A stretch of 64,000 nt of DNA from Candidatus Onthomonas avicola (lineage in GTDB: Bacteria > Bacillota > Clostridia > Oscillospirales > Oscillospiraceae). Of this stretch, positions 16,698 to 23,123 are shown one piece after another. The notes below the pieces were generated by a model. It was not told the origin of the DNA and did no database searches. It saw only the letters and a program-made list of their open reading frames with translations. The stretch's first letter is position 1, and each line of letters begins with the position of its first letter. The translations under genes were made by a program, and so were the position numbers. The stretch covers positions 1 to 64,000 of the forward strand of contig DVJB01000030.1 in NCBI GenBank assembly GCA_018710845.1, in the 5' to 3' direction.

Positions 16698-17147
16698 TCA
16701 GCCCTGCTCCTTCTGCTCGACGGCCATGATCTTGCCGACGCGGCGGCTGTGACGGCCGCCCTCGAAGGCGGTGTTCAGGAAGACGTCCACGATGCGCTCG
16801 GCCATCATCGGGCCGATCATCGCCCCGCCCATCGCCAGGCAGTTGGCGTCGTTGTGGCGGCGGGTCATCTCGGCGGAGTACGGCTCGTTGCACAGGGCGC
16901 AGCGCACCCCGTGCACCTTGTTGGCCGCCATCGAGATGCCGATGCCGGTGGTGCAGATGACGATGGCCCGCTCCACCTCGCCGCGCGCGAGCATCTTAGC
17001 CGCCGGATAGCCGAAGTCGGGGTAGTCGCAGCTGTCCAGGCTGTGGGTGCCGACGTCGGTCACCTCGTGCCCCTGCGCGATGAGGTAGCTCTTGACATGC
17101 TCCTTGAGGGCATAGCCGCCGTGGTCAGAGCCGATGGAAATCTTCAT
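16698..17147 (-). CDS. rpiB: Ribose-5-phosphate isomerase B
   Basis: 149 residues from the ATG at 17147 after GGGAGG; the longer frame upstream is not supported. Contains SDHGGYALK (Asp8-His9) and the catalytic Cys65 in CTTGIGISMAANK, plus HNDANCLAMGG. It interconverts ribose 5-phosphate and ribulose 5-phosphate in the non-oxidative pentose phosphate pathway; RpiB relatives also act on allose 6-phosphate, but no sugar operon is adjacent. Own promoter at 17199-17227. Confidence 0.94.
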   Translation of the reverse strand: MKISIGSDHGGYALKEHVKSYLIAQGHEVTDVGTHSLDSCDYPDFGYPAAKMLARGEVERAIVICTTGIGISMAANKVHGVRCALCNEPYSAEMTRRHNDANCLAMGGAMIGPMMAERIVDVFLNTAFEGGRHSRRVGKIMAVEQKEQG

Positions 17148-17198
17148 ATCACAATCCCTCCCAGATCGTTGTCCCGGAGGCGGGACGAATCTGTCTCT

Positions 17199-17227
17199 AT
17201 TGTATCGCAGAAGCGGCCAAATAGCAA
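17199..17227 (-). promoter_or_regulatory. Promoter of rpiB
   Basis: On the minus strand TTGCTA, 17 bp, TACAAT, ending 52 bp before the rpiB start. Confidence 0.6.
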
Positions 17228-17238
17228 ACTGTTTGTAT

Positions 17239-18390
17239 TCATTTGACCCGAACCCCGTCAATCCAGACCATGCGGATGCGGGCGGAGACCCCCAGCGGGT
17301 CCCCGTCAGCCACCACGAGGTCGGCGTCCTTGCCCGGCGTGAGCGAGCCGACGCGGCCGTCAATGCCCGCAATTTCCGCGGCGCCCAGCGTGATGGCGCG
17401 CAGCGCCGCCTGGGGGGCCATCCCGGCGCGCACGGCGAGGGCCGCGCCGAGCGGGAGATACTGGATGGGGTTTTCCGGGTGGTCGGTGCACAGGGCCACG
17501 CGCACGCCCGCCGCGGCGAGCCGGGCGGCGTTGGACGGGGTCTGGTGGCGCAGCTCCGGCTTGCTCCGGTCGCCGATCACCGGCCCGGCGATCACCGGGA
17601 CGCCCGCCTCGGCCAGCAGTCCGGCGATCAGGTGGCCCTCTGTGCCGTGGACGATCACCGTCCGGAGTCCGAACTCCCGCCCGATGCGCAGGGCGGTGGC
17701 GATGTCGTCGGCGCGGTGGGCGTGGAAGTGGGCGGGGAGCGTCCCCTGTACCACCGGGACGAGGGCCTCCAGCTTTGCGTCGTAGTCCGGTTTGTCGTGC
17801 TCGTCCGGGTCGGCGCGGTGGCGCTCCAGCTTTTCCAGGTACTCCCGCGCCTTGGCCAGGTGCTCCCGGATGAGCGCGGCGGTCGCCATGCGGGTGACGG
17901 GGGCCTCGTCGCGGTCCTTGTAAGTCCACTTGGGGTTCTCTCCCAGGGCGAACTTCATCGCCGCCGGGGCGAGGACCGTCATCTCGTCTACGCAGCGGCC
18001 CGCCGTCTTGAGCGCGGCGAACTGCCCGCCGATCGCGTTGGCGGAGCCGGGACCGGTGAGCACGCAGGTGACGCCGCCCTCGCGCGCCTCCTGAAAGCAG
18101 CGGTCAAAGGGGTTCACCCCGTCGATCGCGCGCAGGTGCGGAGTGACCGGGTCGGTGGACTCGTTGCCGTCCTCCCCCTCAAAGCCGAGACTGTCCCCAA
18201 AGAGGCCGAGGTGGCAGTGCGCGTCCACAAAGCCGGGGTAGACATGCAGCCCCCCCAGGTCGAGCTGCTCGCCGTCCGGACAGCGGTCCATCCGCCCGAG
18301 GGAGAGAATCTTCCCGCCGTCAAAGGCGAGGTATCCGTCCGCGATGGGAGGCGCATCGATCGGAAAAAGTTTGGCGTGCGTCAGAATCAT
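17239..18390 (-). CDS. Metal-dependent amidohydrolase, substrate unknown
   Basis: 383 residues from the ATG at 18390, which follows AAAGGAAC; a TTG at 18414 in the same frame is less likely. Amidohydrolase (M38) ligands: His58-x-His60 in DAHCHLG, the triple-His segment HFHAHRADD (221-229), His248/His253 in HGTEGH and the C-terminal Asp303 in CTDHPENP; Lys146 could be the bridging lysine. Ends with SLTPGKDADLVVADGDPL, the usual carboxy sheet of imidazolonepropionase-like enzymes. It hydrolyses a cyclic amide or amide bond; no pathway context is visible. Confidence 0.82.
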   Translation of the reverse strand: MILTHAKLFPIDAPPIADGYLAFDGGKILSLGRMDRCPDGEQLDLGGLHVYPGFVDAHCHLGLFGDSLGFEGEDGNESTDPVTPHLRAIDGVNPFDRCFQEAREGGVTCVLTGPGSANAIGGQFAALKTAGRCVDEMTVLAPAAMKFALGENPKWTYKDRDEAPVTRMATAALIREHLAKAREYLEKLERHRADPDEHDKPDYDAKLEALVPVVQGTLPAHFHAHRADDIATALRIGREFGLRTVIVHGTEGHLIAGLLAEAGVPVIAGPVIGDRSKPELRHQTPSNAARLAAAGVRVALCTDHPENPIQYLPLGAALAVRAGMAPQAALRAITLGAAEIAGIDGRVGSLTPGKDADLVVADGDPLGVSARIRMVWIDGVRVK

Positions 18391-18423
18391 GGCGGTTTCG
18401 TTCCTTTTCGGCAAAATTAGAAT

Positions 18424-18451
18424 TTGACATTTTTTGGAAATCTGCTATCAT
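18424..18451 (+). promoter_or_regulatory. Promoter of a candidate small RNA
   Basis: TTGACA (18424-18429), 16 bp, TATCAT (18446-18451), in the gap between two minus-strand genes and pointing away from the amidohydrolase. Confidence 0.65.
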
Positions 18452-18457
18452 AACAGG

Positions 18458-18586
18458 TGCAGCTGAGCCAATCGGAAGCCCGGAACGCCCCGCAGCGGGG
18501 GCGGTTCGCTCCATTCTCCCCGAGAGCAGGAAGAGGGAAGCTGCCCTGTTCTCCTTTTGCGCCGCCCGGATGGGCGGCGCTTTTTT
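18458..18586 (+). ncRNA. Candidate structured small RNA of about 130 nt
   Basis: It is bounded by a good promoter and a terminator, on the opposite strand to both neighbours, and encodes no protein. The 5' segment (around 18452-18464, with one bulged T) can pair with 18539-18550 to form a long closing stem; inside is a GC-rich hairpin (18484-18515 region) and a large purine-rich internal loop. The layout of closing stem, open centre and inner stem recalls 6S RNA, but I cannot match specific 6S bases, and the SRP RNA GGAA/AGCAG loop is absent. Identity is therefore open. Confidence 0.5.
18559..18586 (+). terminator. Terminator of the candidate small RNA
   Basis: Perfect 9-bp stem GCGCCGCCC/GGGCGGCGC with a 4-nt loop, followed by TTTTTT. 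The T-run is on the plus strand only. Confidence 0.88.
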
Positions 18587-18601
18587 CGCTCTGACGGCGG
18601 C

Positions 18602-20239
18602 TTAAAACCAGTACGGGAAAAGACAGACGAACGCCGCTGCACTCAAAACGGCGATGACCGCGACGATGATCCAATAAAAGCGCCTGCCGGGCGCTTTGCC
18701 GGCGAGCTTTGTGAGCAGGAGAAACAGGCCGGCGAGAGAGGCCAGATAAAGGGCATCGGAGAGGAGCGACGACTCTGTGACGGAGGGCAGAGTGGTGTAG
18801 AAGAGATAAATGAGGGCACCATTTGTGATATAATGCATGACCCCAAAAACTCCGACAGCACAGCAATCCCGCGCTAATCCGCCCTTGCCCCATTTGGCGT
18901 CCGGGCTAAAGACGAGAGTACAGACGGCGTAGGCCAGAAGGAGGGGGCAGAATGTGATGGCGAGAGTATCGGCGTAAAGACCAAAGGACGCGGAGCCAAG
19001 GACAATTCCGAAAAGCATTGCCGGCATGGACAGCAGCACGGTGCGCCGGGAGCAGCGTGTGCTGAGAAAGAGCAGCAGGCCGCTCAAAAGTCCCGGGAAG
19101 ATCGAAGTGAAAAGAATATCCATATTGTTCAGGAGGATAATCATTTTGACCAGCTCAGACAGGGCGGAACCCATCCACACGGACAAAAGGACGGGCAGCA
19201 CCGCCTCCCTCTGCCCCTGCTTGGGGCGGGCCTGCGCAGCAGGGCGGGACTTGGCGGAGGAGGGCTTATGCCCGCTTGCAGGGGCCGGCGGCGCAGGCGG
19301 CGTCTCTTCCTGCTCGGGATAGAGCAGCAAATCCTCCAGCGCCCGGCGCAGCTCCGCCGGGCCGGCGTAGCGCTCGCGCGGGTCGCAGGCGCAGGCCTTG
19401 CCCACCACCCCGGCCAGCGCCCCCTGCGCGTAGGCCGGCGGGGGGAGCGGCGCGCCGGAGAGCCGCCGCGTCAGCGCCTCCCGCCGCGCCTCGGGCGTGA
19501 CAGCCGTCTGGGCGGACAGGAAGGGGAGGCGGTTGCCGTTGAGCAGCCGGTAGAGCACCAGGCCGAGGGAGTAGACGTCCGCCGCGCGGCCGCCCTCCTC
19601 GCCGCGGTAGACCTCCGGGGCGGTGTACTCGGCCGGCTCGGACGGCGAGGTGGCTTTCGCGGTCATCCACACCAGCTTCTCGCTGCAAAGGCCGCCGAGC
19701 TTAAAGTCGCCCTGCGCGGAGACAAAGATATTCTCCGGCTTGACGTCGTGATAGGCAATCTGAGATTGCCAGCAGGCTTCCAGCGCCCGGCACAGGTCGA
19801 TGCCCAGCCGGATGACCTCTCGCGAGGTGACGGCGTGCTGGGCGAGGTAGTCCTCCAGCGGCGTCAGACGCTCCATCCGGACCAGAATATCCCAGCCGAC
19901 ACCGTCCCGGTGTTCGATGACTAGGTGCTCCCCATAGCTGACGAGATTGGACGTACCTTTGAGCTGCTGCAGCAGCGAAATCTCCCGCACCAAATCGTTG
20001 ATCACGCCGACAAGGTAATTTCGTGTGCTGGACTTGATCTCCGCATCCTGGGCGGAGTCCATGCCGCTCTCGTGGCGGCCGGGCGGGATGGTGATGGCCC
20101 GAAGGGCGGCCTTGCGGGATACGCCCGAATCACTCCGCTCGATCTCGAACACCGCGCCGAGGCTGTCCTCGCTGACCAGCCGGGTGACGCTCCACGCGCC
20201 GAAGATTGGCTCGTATTGTCCGCAGTAGTTGATATCCAT
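18602..20239 (-). CDS. Membrane-anchored Ser/Thr kinase-like protein, probable pseudokinase
   Basis: 545 residues from the ATG at 20239 after GAGGAGGGAGAGG. Residues 8-290 have the eukaryotic-type kinase fold: YHDVKPEN (163-170) and YTAPEVY with ADVYSLGLVLY are intact. Two ATP-site elements are lost: the VAIK lysine is Arg47 (AALRAI), and the DFG triplet is Gly-Leu-Cys (KLGGLC, 180-185); the glycine loop is also degenerate. A Pro/Ala/Lys linker (about 300-345) leads to six or so membrane helices with no extracellular PASTA domains. The membrane half is paralogous to the gene pair at 21481-22848. It may act as a scaffold or receptor rather than as an enzyme. Confidence 0.8.
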   Translation of the reverse strand: MDINYCGQYEPIFGAWSVTRLVSEDSLGAVFEIERSDSGVSRKAALRAITIPPGRHESGMDSAQDAEIKSSTRNYLVGVINDLVREISLLQQLKGTSNLVSYGEHLVIEHRDGVGWDILVRMERLTPLEDYLAQHAVTSREVIRLGIDLCRALEACWQSQIAYHDVKPENIFVSAQGDFKLGGLCSEKLVWMTAKATSPSEPAEYTAPEVYRGEEGGRAADVYSLGLVLYRLLNGNRLPFLSAQTAVTPEARREALTRRLSGAPLPPPAYAQGALAGVVGKACACDPRERYAGPAELRRALEDLLLYPEQEETPPAPPAPASGHKPSSAKSRPAAQARPKQGQREAVLPVLLSVWMGSALSELVKMIILLNNMDILFTSIFPGLLSGLLLFLSTRCSRRTVLLSMPAMLFGIVLGSASFGLYADTLAITFCPLLLAYAVCTLVFSPDAKWGKGGLARDCCAVGVFGVMHYITNGALIYLFYTTLPSVTESSLLSDALYLASLAGLFLLLTKLAGKAPGRRFYWIIVAVIAVLSAAAFVCLFPYWF

Positions 20240-20286
20240 AGACCTCTCCCTCCTCTGGAAGGGGTGCGCATTTTCTCTCAGCACTT

Positions 20287-20315
20287 ATTATAAAGGCGCG
20301 CTGAAATGCCGTCAA
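20287..20315 (-). promoter_or_regulatory. Promoter of the kinase-like gene
   Basis: On the minus strand TTGACG, 17 bp, TATAAT, ending 47 bp before the start codon. Confidence 0.7.
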
Positions 20316-20342
20316 TCGGAAAAACAGGGTTTGTCGGGCAAG

Positions 20343-20378
20343 GCAAGAGGCCCGCCGTACGGCGGACCTCCTGCCGGT
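20343..20378 (-). terminator. Hairpin after the lipoprotein gene
   Basis: GGCAAGAGGCCCGCCG pairs imperfectly with the mirror half around a GTAC centre. No long T-run follows on the minus strand, so terminator strength is uncertain. Confidence 0.5.
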
Positions 20379-20399
20379 AAATAGGGCTGGAACGGGCGA

Positions 20400-21215
20400 T
20401 CAGCCCATGGTAAAAGGATAGCTGCTGGTGTCGACGACCAGGCGGTACTCCAGCCTGATGAGGGCTGCGTTTTCCATGTGGTTGACACTGATGCCGAAGT
20501 AGAGCCGGTCGGTCAGCGGCCAGGTCTCGGTCAGGTTGGAGCTGTCTGTCGACGACGGGTCCTCCAGCCAGGCGGAGACGCGGGGACTGCCCTCATAGGT
20601 ATCCGGCTCGCCGTAGAGGGAGTAGGCATCGTCGTAGAGCGCCCCCACCGTTTCTGTCAGGGTGTCGGTGTTTCCCTCCAGCAGACCCTGGAACTCCAGA
20701 GAGTAAAAGCCCTCCGGCTCGGACAGGGAGAGACAAAAGGTCTGATAACACTCTGTGCCCAGCAGATCCCGGCGGGCGGCCAGGGTCAGGCGGCTCTCGT
20801 CACTGGACTCGGTGTCCACGTCCGCTTCCGTGAGGGAGAGGGCGGCCAAAATCTCCTCCTCGCCGGCACCGAGCAGCTGCTCCACCGCAGCGACCTCCTC
20901 TGTGCTCAGCAGGCCGGACTCCAGGCCCAGCTGGCCGGCGAGGGAGCCGGCCTCCAGGGGTTCGCGCGCCGGGGAATCGGACGCATCATCTGTCTCGGTT
21001 TCCGGGTCAGTCTCCTCCGGCTGAGCCGGCTCCTCTTCCGGCTCCTCGGATTCGGGGGACGCCTCCCCGGCGGCGTCATCCTCCGGCGTCTCGTCCGTTT
21101 GATCTGTCTGGGCGGCGTCCTGCACGCTGTCCTGAGCCGGTTCCGTCTCCGGCGCGCAGGCGGCGCAGCTCAGCAGCAGGGCAAACGTCAGGACAAATAA
21201 AAATATGCGCTTCAT
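20400..21215 (-). CDS. Acidic secreted lipoprotein, function unknown
   Basis: 271 residues from the ATG at 21215 after AAAGGAGG. The signal peptide MKRIFLFVLTFALLLSC ends in a lipobox with Cys17 (LLSC). It is followed by about 65 residues of Glu/Asp/Pro/Thr-rich low complexity (25-90), typical of a spacer to clear the wall. The remaining 180 residues contain no motif I recognise; SLAGQLGLESGLLS and WLEDPSSTDSSN regions look like a soluble ligand or sensor domain. It sits between the pseudokinase and its paralogous membrane gene pair, with a separate promoter, which suggests a shared role at the cell surface without proving it. Confidence 0.75.
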   Translation of the reverse strand: MKRIFLFVLTFALLLSCAACAPETEPAQDSVQDAAQTDQTDETPEDDAAGEASPESEEPEEEPAQPEETDPETETDDASDSPAREPLEAGSLAGQLGLESGLLSTEEVAAVEQLLGAGEEEILAALSLTEADVDTESSDESRLTLAARRDLLGTECYQTFCLSLSEPEGFYSLEFQGLLEGNTDTLTETVGALYDDAYSLYGEPDTYEGSPRVSAWLEDPSSTDSSNLTETWPLTDRLYFGISVNHMENAALIRLEYRLVVDTSSYPFTMG

Positions 21216-21278
21216 GAGCTGATCCTCCTTTTGTCTCCGTTCTGATAATAGATACGCAAAAGTCATTTTGTATATGAT

Positions 21279-21307
21279 ATAATACGGATTTCGGCGCATT
21301 TTGTCAA
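21279..21307 (-). promoter_or_regulatory. Promoter of the lipoprotein gene
   Basis: On the minus strand TTGACA, 17 bp, TATTAT, ending 63 bp before the start codon. Confidence 0.75.
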
Positions 21308-21442
21308 GTGTCCGGAAGCGCAAAAAAAGGAGGATGACCTTTCACTTCAAACGGCTAAAATAGACTGCATTTTGACCTGCCGGGCGGTGAGAGGGCGAAA
21401 GATACGCCTTTTTGCCGGCGGAAGTTTCGGGCAAAATGACGT

Positions 21443-21464
21443 CGGCCCGCCAAACGGCGGGCCG
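21443..21464 (-). terminator. Hairpin after the two-gene membrane cluster
   Basis: Perfect 9-bp stem CGGCCCGCC/GGCGGGCCG with a 4-nt loop; on the minus strand it is followed by ACGTCATTTTG, a weak T-tract. Confidence 0.6.
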
Positions 21465-21480
21465 GTGAAAAAGACGTTCT

Positions 21481-21678
21481 TTATTGGCTGAAATAGTGGA
21501 ACACGCAGATGACCGCCGTCAGTGCAGTGACGGTGGCAAAGGAAATCCAGTACATCCGCCGGGGCGGCACTTTTTTGGCCGCTTTGTGAAGCAAAAATAG
21601 GGTGAGCAACAGACCGAAACTGGAGGCCAGAACAGAGATTATCATGTCTGTCCTGATGGTTCCAACGGAGATATCCAT
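21481..21678 (-). CDS. Small two-helix membrane protein, paralogue of the kinase C-terminus
   Basis: 65 residues; ATG at 21678 after GAGGTG. Two membrane helices separated by a basic turn (HKAAKKVPPRRMYW). This region aligns with the last 55 residues of the kinase-like protein: LFLLHKAAKKVPPRRMYW here against FLLLTKLAGKAPGRRFYW there, ending in similar aromatic tails. It begins 9 bp after the stop of the zinc-ribbon gene, so the two appear to be a split form of the kinase's membrane module. Function unknown. Confidence 0.75.
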   Translation of the reverse strand: MDISVGTIRTDMIISVLASSFGLLLTLFLLHKAAKKVPPRRMYWISFATVTALTAVICVFHYFSQ

Positions 21679-21687
21679 AGAAGCACC

Positions 21688-22848
21688 TCAAAACAGTCGC
21701 CCCGCCTGGAGAAGTTCGACCCAGTCACGCAACCCCTGTGCCAGCCAGGGCTGCAGGAGGGGCTGAAACAGCCACATGGAGAGAAGAAAAACGGCGATTA
21801 CGGCCAGATAACGCCCCCACTCTGGCCAGCCCCGTCGGGCTCCAAAGCCTGCTGTCAGGGTGCAGGCGGCACTGCCGCAGGCCTGGGGCAAAAAGAGGCG
21901 GGGAAGAAAGGGGTTTATTTCAAATACAAATGATTCTGCCCAATAGTCATAATCAAAATTAAAAGAATAGTGGCAGATTAAACAGCAGTAAAAGATAATA
22001 ACCGCGCTGCCGGCGAGGCGGACGTACTGCCCACCCACGGGAAGGGGACGCCGCGCGATGTCCGCCGCCGGGGCGGACAGAACCAAGCAGGCCGTCAGGA
22101 CGTGGAGCAGGTAAACAAGATAGATCAGATTCAGGTTGAAAATATAGCCGGAGTACCAATCCGCGGCTCTGTTGCCGGCGTCGATGATAATGTCGGTTGC
22201 CATACAGGAGACGACGGCGCAGCCCGCCATACAGGCGTAGAACTTCCATCCAGTCCAGCCCCGCCGTGCCAGCCGAAAAGCAAGGAGGGCGCAGATGATA
22301 CAGGGGGCCACCATGGGATACCCGGGATGGTTATCAGAAAAAGCAAACAAGGGCCACAACAGAAGAATTTCAAAAAAATCGTAAGATAACTCAAAGAAAA
22401 AAGACGATAAATAAGTCCCCATCTGAATTCCGGCCAACATGGCCGGAATAACCAAGAACATCGTCCGCCGACGGCAGTGAAGGCAAAGATAGAGGAGCAA
22501 GCCTGCCAGAACCCCAACGACAGGGAAAAACGCTGACACGTCGGACAAACTAGCTAGATAAGACAGCAATACATTCCCCATCAGCACGGTCAGCAGGATG
22601 GGGAGAAGGGGGTCGTCCCGGTCCAGAGGGACGGAGACCTGCTCGGGAGAGGGGGCACGCCGCCGGCGCAGCAACGACAGGACCCGGCGAAAGGGGTCCG
22701 GCCGCTCTTTTTCCGGGTCCGGCGGCCGCTCCACCGAGGGAATCCACTGAAATGTGGGCCACCGGACATAGTCCGCCGAGAGGTCGTAGCCACAGGACGG
22801 GCAGACGCCTTCCCGCAGCGCTTGGCCGCAAACAGGACAGTTTTCCAT
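21688..22848 (-). CDS. Zinc-ribbon multi-pass membrane protein, paralogue of the kinase membrane domain
   Basis: 386 residues; ATG at 22848 after GAGAGG. Residues 4-19 (CPVCGQALREGVCPSCG) form a treble CxxC zinc ribbon. A basic linker precedes seven to nine membrane helices. The first helices match the kinase-like protein: LLPILLTVLMGNVL here with VLPVLLSVWMGSAL there, and CRRRTMFLVIPAMLAGI with CSRRTVLLSMPAMLFGI. Thus the zinc ribbon replaces the kinase domain at the cytoplasmic end of a shared membrane module. No known function is recognised. Confidence 0.78.
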   Translation of the reverse strand: MENCPVCGQALREGVCPSCGYDLSADYVRWPTFQWIPSVERPPDPEKERPDPFRRVLSLLRRRRAPSPEQVSVPLDRDDPLLPILLTVLMGNVLLSYLASLSDVSAFFPVVGVLAGLLLYLCLHCRRRTMFLVIPAMLAGIQMGTYLSSFFFELSYDFFEILLLWPLFAFSDNHPGYPMVAPCIICALLAFRLARRGWTGWKFYACMAGCAVVSCMATDIIIDAGNRAADWYSGYIFNLNLIYLVYLLHVLTACLVLSAPAADIARRPLPVGGQYVRLAGSAVIIFYCCLICHYSFNFDYDYWAESFVFEINPFLPRLFLPQACGSAACTLTAGFGARRGWPEWGRYLAVIAVFLLSMWLFQPLLQPWLAQGLRDWVELLQAGRLF

Positions 22849-22938
22849 GGCATCCTCTCCGTTTCCTGGCTGACCGGTTTCCGCCTAACCGGCTCATAAT
22901 ACCGGCATAAAATGGCGCCGGAATCGCCCGATACTGCC

Positions 22939-22967
22939 ATCTTAACAGAGGCGGCGAGATTCGTCAA
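22939..22967 (-). promoter_or_regulatory. Promoter of the zinc-ribbon/small membrane gene pair
   Basis: On the minus strand TTGACG, 17 bp, TAAGAT, 90 bp before the start codon. Confidence 0.55.
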
Positions 22968-23039
22968 GAGCCGTTCCGTATCTCCTGCCCCGGGGCACGG
23001 GGCGCACAAAACGGAAAGCCCAAAAAGGGGAGAATTCCA

Positions 23040-23080
23040 ATGAAAAAACGGCAACCAGCCCGCCAGACGGCGGGCCGGTT
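23040..23080 (-). terminator. Terminator of ppdK
   Basis: 12-bp stem (23053-23064 with 23069-23080, one G-T wobble on the minus strand) and a 4-nt loop, followed on minus by TTGCCGTTTTTTC. Confidence 0.8.
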
Positions 23081-23123
23081 GAAAATAAAGGGATTTAGAC
23101 GTGGCAAGGACGCCTTGCCCGGA

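Noticed and set aside
18458-18586. Small SRP RNA
   Set aside because: The conserved GGAAG...AGCAG helix-8 loop pair is not present in the right spacing.
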